This document shows positions 44,129 through 53,686 of a DNA stretch of 64,000 nt, piece after piece. The stretch spans positions 40,288 to 104,287 of IMG/VR virus record IMGVR_UViG_3300033571_018680; one strand, 5' to 3'. The position numbers and the translations under genes are program-made. This stretch comes from a virus. A model generated the notes under the pieces. It was not told the origin of the DNA, made no database searches, and worked only from the letters and a program-made list of their open reading frames with translations. Position 1 is the first letter of the stretch. The number at the start of each line of letters is the position of its first letter.

Positions 44129-44896
44129 TTATTTCCAGATTTTTTCCAAATCTATCTTAGAATTTATATCTATGACTTTGCCATCTTTTTTAAGTGAGTA
44201 TGTTTGTATAGGTTGAAACATCTTAACTATATCCTTTACTTTCTTTTTTTCTTCAGGTTCCATATCAAAGTTGAATATTTGAATAAGATTTTCTATCTCA
44301 TTAAATGTTAATTTGTTTTTATCTCCTGAAAAGAAGGTAAAATTATAACTATAGTTATTAAATTTAGCAGCATCTGGTTTATTTGATTTACTAATTAAAA
44401 ATTTAGTTAAACAGTTTTCTAATCCAATTGATGGTAAAGAATATCTATATCCATTGATTATAAATTCTTTATTCTTATTATCATAATGTCTCATTAACTC
44501 TTCAGTTATTATAAAGTAGTTAAAGTGTTTAGTATTAAATTCTATAACATCATTAATTCCTCTTTCATCATCAAAGTATTGTAATTTTATTGACTCACCT
44601 TTTGTGAATCTAACAATTTCAAAAAATAAGAAGATAATATCAATACTTTTGATATCATTGAATGTATAACCTTTTGATAGCTTAATATTTTTCTCAACAA
44701 GATGTTTTAATTTATTAATAACAACACCAACATTATCTTTAACATAATTGTGTTCATATTCTATAATATCTTCAACATCTGCTCTTTTGATGGAAATTTC
44801 AAAGTCATCTTTATAGAATAAACCTTGTGATGGTAATATCTTAGTATCTATCTTTTTTGTTAGGTTAAGAAGTCCTCTTAGTAAATCCATTAACAT
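44129..44896 (-). CDS. T4 gp26-like baseplate hub protein (PF12322 type)
   Basis: 255 residues. K-I-L-P-S-Q-G-L-F-Y near the N-terminus, a helical middle with N-D-I-K-S-I-D-I-I-F-L-F-F-E-I-V-R-F-T-K-G-E, then a beta-rich part follow the layout of T4 base plate hub proteins of the gp26 group (L-P-S-x-G..., later L-T-x-x-D-x-x-F-L...R-x-x-S-x-G). Slightly longer than T4 gp26 (208 residues). It would sit in the central hub of the baseplate. A second Met at codon 3 is an alternative start. Confidence 0.45.
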   Translation of the reverse strand: MLMDLLRGLLNLTKKIDTKILPSQGLFYKDDFEISIKRADVEDIIEYEHNYVKDNVGVVINKLKHLVEKNIKLSKGYTFNDIKSIDIIFLFFEIVRFTKGESIKLQYFDDERGINDVIEFNTKHFNYFIITEELMRHYDNKNKEFIINGYRYSLPSIGLENCLTKFLISKSNKPDAAKFNNYSYNFTFFSGDKNKLTFNEIENLIQIFNFDMEPEEKKKVKDIVKMFQPIQTYSLKKDGKVIDINSKIDLEKIWK

Positions 44897-44946
44897 ATTT
44901 AAATAATATTTTATTATTATATATTATTTCAATGAGGTTATGTTCA

Positions 44947-44958
44947 TCTAATATATAC
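44947..44958 (+). promoter_or_regulatory. TCTAATATATAC promoter element
   Basis: About 3 nt before the ATG at 44962, supporting that start over an upstream in-frame ATG at 44932. Confidence 0.5.
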
Positions 44959-44961
44959 ATA

Positions 44962-45690
44962 ATGATAATTAATGATGATTGTTTCAATTATATTACCACA
45001 ATCCCTTCAAATTCAATTGATTTGGTGTTAGTAGATCCACCCTATCTTATATCTCGTTCATCTGGATTTACAAACTATTCTGATGATGCTAATGATGATA
45101 TGAAGACTAAATATGGTCAATTATCTATTGATTTTGGTGATTGGGATAAATCAGAAATTGATTGGAATAAATTATTTTCAGAATATTATAGAGTCCTTAA
45201 AAAAGGAGGAACTGTTATTTTCTTTTATGATATATGGAAATCAAATGAGATTAAAGAAGCAGCTGAATTAAGTAAGTTTAAACAACCAAGAGTTTGTCAG
45301 TGGCAGAAAACAAATCCTGTTCCTGTTAATTCTAAACTTAATTACTTGTCCAATGCCATAGAGTATTTCTTTACATTTGTTAAGAGTGGTAAACCTACTT
45401 TTAACTCTGAGTATGATAATGGTGTTTATAGATATCCGATTTGTCATGGTAAAGAAAGATCTGAACATCCGACTCAAAAGCCTTTAAGTTTAATATCTGA
45501 CTTAGTTAAGAAACACTCTAATCCTGGTGATGTTGTGTTGGATACATTTGCTGGATCTGGAACTACTGGACACGCTTGTATTTTAAATGATAGAAAGTAC
45601 ATATTGATAGAGAAAGAGGAAAAATATTTTGAAATAATAAAACATAGATTAAAAAATCTATCAACAAATAGTAATTTTAGTAATATATAA
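44962..45690 (+). CDS. DNA N6-adenine/N4-cytosine methyltransferase (beta class)
   Basis: 242 residues. Motif IV V-D-P-P-Y-L precedes motif I L-D-T-F-A-G-S-G-T-T-G-H-A, the beta-class order. H-P-T-Q-K-P-L-S-L-I before motif I is also typical. The small size and absence of a restriction partner nearby point to an orphan phage methylase, which may protect phage DNA from host restriction or mark it for regulation. The target sequence cannot be read from the protein. Confidence 0.85.
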   Translation: MIINDDCFNYITTIPSNSIDLVLVDPPYLISRSSGFTNYSDDANDDMKTKYGQLSIDFGDWDKSEIDWNKLFSEYYRVLKKGGTVIFFYDIWKSNEIKEAAELSKFKQPRVCQWQKTNPVPVNSKLNYLSNAIEYFFTFVKSGKPTFNSEYDNGVYRYPICHGKERSEHPTQKPLSLISDLVKKHSNPGDVVLDTFAGSGTTGHACILNDRKYILIEKEEKYFEIIKHRLKNLSTNSNFSNI

Positions 45691-45709
45691 AAATAAAATA
45701 TTAATTAAT

Positions 45710-46111
45710 ATGAGTATAATAGTAAAAAATTCACAACTTAATAATGAAACGGTTGAGGCTTTGAATATTTTAATTGATTTAGATATAAATGCAACAGCTG
45801 CTTTTAGATTAACAAGAATAATTAAAGAATTGTCATCTATTGTTGATGATAAATTAAAAATGGAGAAAAGGATTCTTGATAAATGGATTGAAAAAGATGA
45901 ATTAGGTAACCCAGTTAGACCTAAAGATGAGACTGGTAATGTAGTTGAAGGAGCTGTTAATGTTACCAATGTTGAAGAATTTACTAAAGAAATGAAGTCT
46001 CTTATGGAAATTGAGAATGAAATTTCTTATGATAAAATTAAGTTTGAAGAATTAAATTTAACAACTGCTAAGGTTAAAGATTTAATGAAACTAGAATTCT
46101 TATTTGATTAA
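45710..46111 (+). CDS. Hypothetical helical protein
   Basis: 133 residues. Two helical halves (R-L-T-R-I-I-K-E-L-S-S-I-V-D-D-K-L and E-E-F-T-K-E-M-K-S-L-M-E-I-E-N-E) flank a loop with G-N-P-V-R-P-K-D-E-T-G. The shape recalls small phage proteins of the DUF1617 kind, but this is only an impression. It lies 20 nt after the methyltransferase and ahead of the fibre genes. Confidence 0.5.
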   Translation: MSIIVKNSQLNNETVEALNILIDLDINATAAFRLTRIIKELSSIVDDKLKMEKRILDKWIEKDELGNPVRPKDETGNVVEGAVNVTNVEEFTKEMKSLMEIENEISYDKIKFEELNLTTAKVKDLMKLEFLFD

Positions 46112-46113
46112 CT

Positions 46114-46215
46114 ATGCCATTTCCACATTATAACATATATCTCAGTTCTATTCTAAAAAGAAATAGAAGAAGGAAATTTATTGAAAAATTATTTTCTAAA
46201 AAGTCTGATAAGTAA
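46114..46215 (+). CDS. Possible 33-residue basic peptide
   Basis: An ATG 2 nt after the previous stop opens 33 codons with a strongly basic product (L-K-R-N-R-R-R-K-F). The TAA stop falls in the loop of the terminator that follows. Short, but well placed in the transcript. Confidence 0.4.
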   Translation: MPFPHYNIYLSSILKRNRRRKFIEKLFSKKSDK

Positions 46216-46230
46216 TTATCAGACTTTTTT
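46199..46230 (+). terminator. Intrinsic terminator with embedded stop codon
   Basis: AAAGTCTGATAA pairs with TTATCAGACTTT around GTAA, ending in T6. Confidence 0.88.
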
Positions 46231-46245
46231 ATTTATACTATGATA

Positions 46246-46259
46246 TTTTAATATATAGT
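46246..46259 (+). promoter_or_regulatory. TTTTAATATATAGT promoter element
   Basis: About 20 nt before the ATG at 46279, right after the terminator; first element of the fibre gene region. Confidence 0.5.
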
Positions 46260-46278
46260 ATAAAATTATCAATTTTTA

Positions 46279-48663
46279 ATGCCAAGTACTTATAGTATAA
46301 ATGTTGGTTCATCCACAGAAGCTCATAGATTAGCAACAATTGAAGATGTTTTAAATTTACTTCCAGATAATTTAGAAAAATTAGTCAATCCTATTGATGT
46401 CAGAAGTGTTGTTTATTCTACTTGGGAAAACTCAGTATTTAAACAATTAACCGGTAGTGCTTCAATTGAATATATTGGTATTCATAGAAATGATATTTAT
46501 AATAAAATTTATTTTGGTAAGAAACAATTATCAAGTAATGATATAATGAGTTCATCTCTTCTTAATAGTGATGTTGATACATTCTTTTATAACACAAAAT
46601 CTGATTCTAATTTATCAAACCAATATACTAAAATAAGTATTTTATCTGGTACAAATTCTGGTTGGTATAATATAGCTCCTTATATGAGATCTTATATAGC
46701 AATCAGTCCTCCTAATCCTGTGTTAGCCCCAAGTATTATTGGGAGTTCTATTGCTGTTGGAAATACACCTCAAGGAATTGCGTTTAACCCTATTAGTAAC
46801 ACGATGTATGTATGTAATGCTTCATCGGCTACTATATCTGTTATAGATTGTGTTACAAATACAGTTATTTCTACAATAATTTTACCTGCGAGTTATCCTC
46901 AAAGAATAGCTTATTGTTCAGTAAATAATACAATGTATATCGGTAATGCTCCTCCATCTATTAATGGCAACAATGTATTTGTTATAGATTGTAATACAAA
47001 TACACTTGTAGCTACTATAATAGGTTGTGGAGTAGCTTTGGCATATAATCCTGTTAATAATAAAATGTATTGTTGTAGAAATCTTACAGGGGTATCAGTA
47101 ATTGATTGTAATACTAATACATTTACGAATATCGCAACTCCAAATTGTTCTAATATAGATTACAATTCTTTAAGTAATACTATGTATTTTACCACAGGAG
47201 CAAGTGGTAATGTTGTAGTTATAAATTGTGTCACAAATACTATTAGTTCTACTATATCAATAGGAGTTAACTCAACATCAATAGTATATAACTCATTAAA
47301 TAACACAATGTATGTTAGTAATCCTGGATTGTCTAGTATAAAGATTATAAATTGTAATACCAATACTGTAACATCTACTATAACTACTTCGGGAAATGTA
47401 TCTACCATGATTTACATTCCATTATTTAATTATATTTATTTTTCCAATTTTACATTGGATACTGTTGATATTATAGATTGTAATACTAATTTAGTAGTAA
47501 ATTCTTTACCAATTTTTAGTGTTAGATATTTATCATATAATTACTTAACTAATATCATATATGTTACAAATCAAAATACTGCTAATGTCACATTAATTTC
47601 TGCTCCTCCTCCAGTGGGTTATAGTTTTTCACAAGTTATTCAGTATAGAATTACTAATCCATCATCTGGTAATGTTTATGTTACCACAGATTCTGGTAGA
47701 GTTTATATAAATGATATAGGTTTACCAACTATCAATGAGACAATCGGATCAGCATCAAACAATGCTATTTTAGAATATAGTAATGGTAATTTAAGTTGGA
47801 CATTCAATAATTATACAGCAGCATCGATTGGTACACCTGGTCTTACTTTATCAATCTTGGGAAATCCAATTACAGTAAATGGATATAATATAGAATTAAC
47901 AGATAGTAGACCAATTATTCAAGATTCATTTAATAGTATTCAAAGTGGACAAACATTTTCTAAAGCCACTTTGGTTGATGTGATAGAAAGAATGTTATAT
48001 TCTTATATACCACCAATTGTTAGTTTATCTGTAAGTCCTTCTATTGGTGAGAAGGGTAATCCACCCACTATTACTGTTACATATACTATTACAAAGGAAA
48101 CTGATCCTGTAATTAATTGTCAGTTTCCATCTGGAAATGTTATTGGATTTTCAAGTCCGGCTCCTATAAATGCTCCGGGAACTTCTATAGTGAGTGGTAA
48201 TGTTACCGGAATAGCTCCTTTTGGGTTTACATCTTCATACATATTTCAGGTTACTGATTCTGGAGTTTCTAATGGTAATGTACCAACTACAGTTAGCACT
48301 TCAGCAACTTTTAATTTAGTTTATCCTTATTTCTGGGGTATTACTTCCTCAAATGCGGTAAATGCTTCTCAAATGAATTCCATACTTAGTGGTCTATCAA
48401 AATCAGTTAGTAGTAAGTCTAATAAAACTGCTATTTTTAATGGTGTTGGATATGTTTATTTTGCTTATCCAAGTAGTTATGGATATTTATCTCAAATTTT
48501 AGATGAGAATACTAATCCTGTTTCATTTACATATTCTATATATAGTGGACCAGGATTGACATCTCCAGGTTATTATTGGTCGAATGTTTCATACATAGTT
48601 TATAAAATTGGACCAACAACAGTCGGATTTCCAAATTCAGTTAGTTGGCAATTTGATTATTAA
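46279..48663 (+). CDS. Fibre/adhesin protein with inserted YVTN beta-propeller
   Basis: 794 residues. Residues 1-150 match the N-terminus of the next gene (P-x-T-Y-S-I-N, F-K-Q-L-T-G-S-A-S-I-E-Y-I-G-I), probably the particle-attachment part. Residues ~155-445 are seven repeats of about 40 residues built on N-T-M-Y-V...V-I-D-C-x-T-N-T, a YVTN/SMP-type beta-propeller with one blade per repeat. After it the homology to the next gene resumes (G-R-V-Y-I-N-D, L-V-D-V-I-E-R-M-L-Y) and ends in Ig-like beta domains. Propellers of this type bind proteins or glycans, so receptor binding is likely. Confidence 0.7.
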   Translation: MPSTYSINVGSSTEAHRLATIEDVLNLLPDNLEKLVNPIDVRSVVYSTWENSVFKQLTGSASIEYIGIHRNDIYNKIYFGKKQLSSNDIMSSSLLNSDVDTFFYNTKSDSNLSNQYTKISILSGTNSGWYNIAPYMRSYIAISPPNPVLAPSIIGSSIAVGNTPQGIAFNPISNTMYVCNASSATISVIDCVTNTVISTIILPASYPQRIAYCSVNNTMYIGNAPPSINGNNVFVIDCNTNTLVATIIGCGVALAYNPVNNKMYCCRNLTGVSVIDCNTNTFTNIATPNCSNIDYNSLSNTMYFTTGASGNVVVINCVTNTISSTISIGVNSTSIVYNSLNNTMYVSNPGLSSIKIINCNTNTVTSTITTSGNVSTMIYIPLFNYIYFSNFTLDTVDIIDCNTNLVVNSLPIFSVRYLSYNYLTNIIYVTNQNTANVTLISAPPPVGYSFSQVIQYRITNPSSGNVYVTTDSGRVYINDIGLPTINETIGSASNNAILEYSNGNLSWTFNNYTAASIGTPGLTLSILGNPITVNGYNIELTDSRPIIQDSFNSIQSGQTFSKATLVDVIERMLYSYIPPIVSLSVSPSIGEKGNPPTITVTYTITKETDPVINCQFPSGNVIGFSSPAPINAPGTSIVSGNVTGIAPFGFTSSYIFQVTDSGVSNGNVPTTVSTSATFNLVYPYFWGITSSNAVNASQMNSILSGLSKSVSSKSNKTAIFNGVGYVYFAYPSSYGYLSQILDENTNPVSFTYSIYSGPGLTSPGYYWSNVSYIVYKIGPTTVGFPNSVSWQFDY

Positions 48664-48674
48664 ACTTTAAATAA

Positions 48675-48686
48675 TTAATATATACA
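48675..48686 (+). promoter_or_regulatory. TTAATATATACA promoter element
   Basis: About 18 nt before the ATG at 48705. Confidence 0.5.
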
Positions 48687-48704
48687 AAAAAGATAAAATT
48701 ATTA

Positions 48705-51689
48705 ATGCCAGCAACTTATAGTATAAATAATAATACAGCATATGAAGCGGTTAGATTAACCACAATAGGATCCGTACTTAATCTCCTACCTGATAATACA
48801 AATAAATTAATCTCACCAAGAGATACTAGAGATGCTATTTATTCATCATGGGAGGCATCTGTATTTAAACAATTAACCGGTAGCGCTTCCATTGAATATA
48901 TTGGTATTGATAGAAATGGACTAAATAATAAAATTTTATTTGGTAAAAAACAATTAGCTGGATTAGATGTTCTTAATAGTACTTTATTAAATTATAATTT
49001 TAATGATACTGATATTTTCTTTTTTAATAACAAAAATGGTATTACACCAAGTAATACAAAAATATCTTTTTTAGCTGGTACAAATTCAATTTTATATCCA
49101 TATGCTCCTTATATAAACTCATATCAAGGAACATCATCTTTGCATTTAGAAATTGTTAATCAAACAGGTGATATAACAATTGATAGTAGTATTGGTAGAG
49201 TTTCAATTAATAATGTAACTTTTCCTACAAAATTAGAAACCGCGTCGGCGTCAAATGGTCAAATATTAAAATACTATAATGGTAGATTAATTTGGGATAA
49301 TAACACAATTAATCTTGCTTCAATTGGAAGTACCAACTCTGTTACTAATATTTATGGTAGTCCAGTTTTAGTGAACGGACACAGTTTAGAATTAACTGAG
49401 TCTTCTCCTATAATTGCAACATTTGGGAATATAGAACCAGGTCAAACATTTAGTAGTGCTCCTTTAACAGAAGTTGTTAGACAAATGTTATACCCACATT
49501 TAGGTCCTGATGTTAGTTTATTAATTAATGTTAGTCCTTATAATGAAACACCTAGTGGTTATACTACATCAGCAGTTGCTGAATTTGGAAATATATATGT
49601 TTCGGATATTGAATTAGCTTGGTCTATTACTAAAAAGTCAGATCCTGTTATATTTGCTGGATTGAGTAATTCTTATGTGGGTGGGTTTGCTCCTACTTTA
49701 CCTATTAGTTATCCGGGATTAACATCTATTTCTGGTGTTTCTTTAGGATACACTCCTTCTACTTCAATGACTTATACTTTAAGTGTTTATGATAGTGGTG
49801 TTACTAATTATCCATTAGATAATATGGCAATTGCTACTGGATCAAGTACTGTTACTTACGCTACTGCCTCAGTTACCTTAGATTTGGTTTATCCATTCTT
49901 TTATGGCGTTTCCACTTATAGTGTTGTTTCTGGGACATCCAATTTTGTTAGATCTCAGTTAGATTTAATTATACCCACTCTTAATAAACTAATTGAAAAA
50001 GAATCTGATAAGTCTGTTCCACTAAGTGGTACAGGTTATATTTATTATTGTATACCAGAGACATATCAATCATTGGTTCAAGTAATTGATCAGAATGGAT
50101 TTGATATCACTACATCATTTGAACAAATTTTAAGATATATTGGACCTAATGAATATAACCCACTTATAGAATCCCCTGATTCATATTGGGATAATATTGG
50201 ATATGAAATTTGGAAACATGGACCAACTACTGTTGTTCCTAGTTTAACTGACTGGCAATTTAAATTAGCGGCTCCTACTACTACAACTACAACAACTACT
50301 GCTGCGCCAACTACAACAACTACAACAACTGCTGCACCAACAACTACAACAACAACGGTAGCTCCTACTACAACAACTACAACAACTGTGGCTCCGACTA
50401 CAACTACAACTACAACTGCAGCACCTATACCTGATTTTGTATATGGTCAGTCTATTATGTATGATGTAGCTGGTGCGATTGATATAAGTTCACCCTTGAA
50501 TATAATTGTGGCTAGTCCATCAACTGTAAAAGTTATATCTACACAAGGTCAGAGAACTCCAATTAATACAATTGGTACTGGATTATTCTTATTTACATAT
50601 GTTCCGAATGATCCATTAGACTATGGTAATTATAATATCCAATTAGATTCAAATACATATACAAATGCTATGATTATTAATACTAATCTTACTCCACCTA
50701 CTGCTCCTATGCCTAATTGTGCTATAGATACTGCAATTTGGGATAGTATAGATACTGTAAACTTTACAAGTTTGCAAATTTGGGATCCAACTTCTGTTGT
50801 AGTATATGATCCAAACTTTAACATAGTTAGTAGCACAGTTACTAGTTTATTACCAGCATCTATACAGTTTACTCCTACTATGTTAGGTACTTATAGTGTG
50901 GCTTTAGATTCATTTAATGTTCCTTTTTACTCGGATCCACTTAGACCTAATCCTTGTGTATATAGATTTGATATAGCTACTTATTCACCTGCTACAACAA
51001 CTACTACAACAACTGCGGCACCGACTACAACTACAACAACGGCAGCTCCAACTACAACAACTACAACAACTGCTTATGTATGTCCATCTGGTGATTTTTA
51101 TTCATATGTAAGTCCTACTAGCTCTAATTATATTACAATAGTTTCTGCTGGTAATATTCAATTAGTTGATGACAATTTACATTCTGGTAATATTACTGTT
51201 TTGGGCCCACCATCAAATACTAATCCTCTTACTAATGTTTATCCACTTCAATCGGGAACATTCTCATTTACATTTGATATCTTTGATCCTAATTTTTCTC
51301 AGTATGGACTATTCTGGATTGTAATTAGTGATGGTACTTATAGTTGTACTTATAAACAAATGCCTACTCCTCCACATAGTCCAGTAGATGCTGGTGTTTA
51401 TATTCCGGATTCAGAGCCGGCTCCAATAACTTCAGGTAATGGCTCTTTAGAATGTGCTGTAAATGACTTAATTGCTGATACTGGTACTAAAAATATTGCT
51501 AGTCCAACTAACATTAATGTAGTTGATGTAAACTCAGTTATTTTCTGGGATGAGTCTTATAATGTAATAACTCCTATCACACCAATAGTTGTCGGTCATC
51601 TAAATGCTACATTTACAAGTTTAAATCCTTTATCAAATTATTACATTAGTGTGGATGGATGTTTATATAATGTTGTTAGTTCTGCATAA
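48705..51689 (+). CDS. Fibre/adhesin protein with threonine-rich linkers
   Basis: 994 residues. The N-terminal ~520 residues are homologous to the neighbour at 46279 without its propeller. They are followed by a Pro-Thr linker of five to six units (A-A/V-A-P-T-T-T-T-T-T), a beta domain (~560-755), a second shorter linker, and two more beta domains of similar pattern (each beginning near a C-x-x-D/G-x-x-x-Y element). Linkers of this type space receptor-binding domains. The repeated C-terminal domains look like duplicated Ig- or carbohydrate-binding-like modules. Probable long tail fibre or head fibre. Confidence 0.65.
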   Translation: MPATYSINNNTAYEAVRLTTIGSVLNLLPDNTNKLISPRDTRDAIYSSWEASVFKQLTGSASIEYIGIDRNGLNNKILFGKKQLAGLDVLNSTLLNYNFNDTDIFFFNNKNGITPSNTKISFLAGTNSILYPYAPYINSYQGTSSLHLEIVNQTGDITIDSSIGRVSINNVTFPTKLETASASNGQILKYYNGRLIWDNNTINLASIGSTNSVTNIYGSPVLVNGHSLELTESSPIIATFGNIEPGQTFSSAPLTEVVRQMLYPHLGPDVSLLINVSPYNETPSGYTTSAVAEFGNIYVSDIELAWSITKKSDPVIFAGLSNSYVGGFAPTLPISYPGLTSISGVSLGYTPSTSMTYTLSVYDSGVTNYPLDNMAIATGSSTVTYATASVTLDLVYPFFYGVSTYSVVSGTSNFVRSQLDLIIPTLNKLIEKESDKSVPLSGTGYIYYCIPETYQSLVQVIDQNGFDITTSFEQILRYIGPNEYNPLIESPDSYWDNIGYEIWKHGPTTVVPSLTDWQFKLAAPTTTTTTTTAAPTTTTTTTAAPTTTTTTVAPTTTTTTTVAPTTTTTTTAAPIPDFVYGQSIMYDVAGAIDISSPLNIIVASPSTVKVISTQGQRTPINTIGTGLFLFTYVPNDPLDYGNYNIQLDSNTYTNAMIINTNLTPPTAPMPNCAIDTAIWDSIDTVNFTSLQIWDPTSVVVYDPNFNIVSSTVTSLLPASIQFTPTMLGTYSVALDSFNVPFYSDPLRPNPCVYRFDIATYSPATTTTTTTAAPTTTTTTAAPTTTTTTTAYVCPSGDFYSYVSPTSSNYITIVSAGNIQLVDDNLHSGNITVLGPPSNTNPLTNVYPLQSGTFSFTFDIFDPNFSQYGLFWIVISDGTYSCTYKQMPTPPHSPVDAGVYIPDSEPAPITSGNGSLECAVNDLIADTGTKNIASPTNINVVDVNSVIFWDESYNVITPITPIVVGHLNATFTSLNPLSNYYISVDGCLYNVVSSA
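50271..50428 (+). repeat. Pro-Thr linker repeat array 1
   Basis: Five to six degenerate units of about 30 nt made of ACA/ACT/ACG Thr codons separated by GCx-CCx (Ala-Pro). All in frame, so length changes would alter the linker without frameshift. Confidence 0.8.
50989..51080 (+). repeat. Pro-Thr linker repeat array 2
   Basis: Three units of the same Thr-rich repeat in the same gene, similar in DNA to array 1, about 560 nt downstream. Confidence 0.75.
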
Positions 51690-51721
51690 ATAGTAAAATA
51701 AAAAAATGAATATATAGTAAT

Positions 51722-53686
51722 ATGGCAATAAATATAACAGATGGTTTTAATCTAAATTACGCAGCTCCAGTTGATTACAGAATGGTAGTTGCTGACTCTA
51801 CTGCTAGAATAGCACTTACATATAAATATGATGGATTAAAAGTATTCCAATCTGATAATAGAAATACTTATATCTATAATTTATCCTCTACTAGTTGGGA
51901 AATTGAAAATTCTGATAAGATTACAGCATCGGGATCAACTAACTATATTCCTAAATTCACAGGAACTAATTCAACAACCGGAGCTTGGATACTTGGAAAT
52001 TCACCTATCTCTGCTATTGGTGGTAATGTTGGTATTAGTACAAATAATCCAACAGGAGCGTATACCTATTTACAAATAGGAGGTACTAGTCTAACAGAAG
52101 ATCCATATTGGTATTCTGGTCAATCTTTACCTTTAATAATTCATAAAGGTGGTGTTGCTGTAATTGGATATAATTGGTATTGGTCAGGTGTTGCTGATGC
52201 TTATTTTGATAGTGCTGTTGGATCATCAACAATATCATTTTTTGATAGTGCTATTGGATTTAGAACAAGACCTGGATCAGGATCTTTTGTTTATAGTATG
52301 TTTGTTTATCCAGGATATGTTGTCTTTTCAGATGCTCTAACTAGTGGTTCAACTAAATCTCCTATGATTAGATCTCAAGGATCTACTTCACATTCTACAC
52401 AAACAACACCAGATTTTACTTGGTACAACAATGATCAAACTGGTATTTTTAGACCATCAGCTAATGTTATAGCTTTTACTAATGATGGTTCTGAGTCGGC
52501 TAGAATTACAGCAGATGGATCTGTTATTATTGGAACATCTACTGTTACTCCTACTCCTATTCATACACTTACTCTTTCTGAATTACTACTTGGTTATTCT
52601 AGTATGTTTCCATCTGTTACTCCAAAATTAAATATTCTTGTTGGTAATTCAATCTCAAATTATGAAGAGCTTATGGTTTTAAGAGGACTTAAAGGTTCTG
52701 TTAGTAATACATTAACAAGATTAGGTATTATTATGAAACTTTCTGATGAGTATGATGCTAATGAGTCTAGTAAAATGGGTGGTATGATTTTAGAATCAAC
52801 ACAAGGATACTCTAATTCACCATCATTGTATTTGACTACTGCTAATTCAAAAAGATTGGGTATAGATTATTATGGTAATGTCCTTATTGGAACAACAACT
52901 CCATTTTCATTAGGTACTGGTCAGGATTCTTTATTTACTCTTAATGGTACAGCCAGTGTTACTGCTGTATATCATGGCACTGGAACTAATAATTGGCCAT
53001 CTATATCTTTTAAAAATGACCAAAGCACTGGTATTTATTGGGCATCTCCTTATACAATTGGTTTCTCTACTGCTGGCTCTCAAAGAATGACAATCAGTAA
53101 TAATGTTGGTATTGGTTTATCAAGTCCTACTTATAAACTTACCGTAAATGGTGTAATACAAGGCAAATCTATTACTTCAAAAGTAGTTAGTGGGACTACA
53201 TTAAATGTAGGTGGTAGTTTTTATAATGGTGATGTGCATTTATTATTTGGTCAAGTAAATGGGTCTAATAATTCATTTATACAATCTACTTCAGGTGATG
53301 TGACTTATAGTGGATCTAATATTGGTACAGCTTCTTACACATTGATGTTAAATCCAGGTGGTGGTGTAGTTCAATACTTGACTGGTAATCTTGTAGCTAT
53401 ATCAGATTCTCGTGAAAAGAGAGATATAAATTATACATTTAATTATGGCTTAGATGAAGTTAATTTATTAAAACCAGCCACATTCAAATATCTTAACTCT
53501 GATGAATCAGTTATGGGATTTGTTGCTCAAGATATTATGGATATAATTCCTGATTTAATTTCTAAATATAAGATATCAGAAGATGAGGATAGATTATCAT
53601 TAAAGGAAACTTCAATTATGCCAATTTTAGTAAAGGCTATACAAGAGTTATCAGATAGAGTTAAATACTTAGAATCTAATAATTAA
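51722..53686 (+). CDS. Tail fibre with C-terminal S74 intramolecular chaperone
   Basis: 654 residues. Repeated T-G-I-F/Y...I-A/G-F-T/S...R-I/M-T-A/I motifs (Q-T-G-I-F-R-P, S-T-G-I-Y-W-A) are typical fibre shaft repeats. The last ~100 residues are an S74 chaperone domain: S-D-S-R-E-K-R-D-I-N contains the Ser/Lys pair used for self-cleavage in this family, followed by a G-F-V-A-Q-D-I segment and a C-terminal coiled coil. The chaperone trimerises the fibre and is then released. Third gene of the fibre cluster. Confidence 0.85.
   Translation: MAINITDGFNLNYAAPVDYRMVVADSTARIALTYKYDGLKVFQSDNRNTYIYNLSSTSWEIENSDKITASGSTNYIPKFTGTNSTTGAWILGNSPISAIGGNVGISTNNPTGAYTYLQIGGTSLTEDPYWYSGQSLPLIIHKGGVAVIGYNWYWSGVADAYFDSAVGSSTISFFDSAIGFRTRPGSGSFVYSMFVYPGYVVFSDALTSGSTKSPMIRSQGSTSHSTQTTPDFTWYNNDQTGIFRPSANVIAFTNDGSESARITADGSVIIGTSTVTPTPIHTLTLSELLLGYSSMFPSVTPKLNILVGNSISNYEELMVLRGLKGSVSNTLTRLGIIMKLSDEYDANESSKMGGMILESTQGYSNSPSLYLTTANSKRLGIDYYGNVLIGTTTPFSLGTGQDSLFTLNGTASVTAVYHGTGTNNWPSISFKNDQSTGIYWASPYTIGFSTAGSQRMTISNNVGIGLSSPTYKLTVNGVIQGKSITSKVVSGTTLNVGGSFYNGDVHLLFGQVNGSNNSFIQSTSGDVTYSGSNIGTASYTLMLNPGGGVVQYLTGNLVAISDSREKRDINYTFNYGLDEVNLLKPATFKYLNSDESVMGFVAQDIMDIIPDLISKYKISEDEDRLSLKETSIMPILVKAIQELSDRVKYLESNN

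Noticed and set aside
50271-51080. CRISPR or non-coding tandem array
   Set aside because: The units are short in-frame Thr/Pro codon repeats without unique spacers, inside a long fibre gene.
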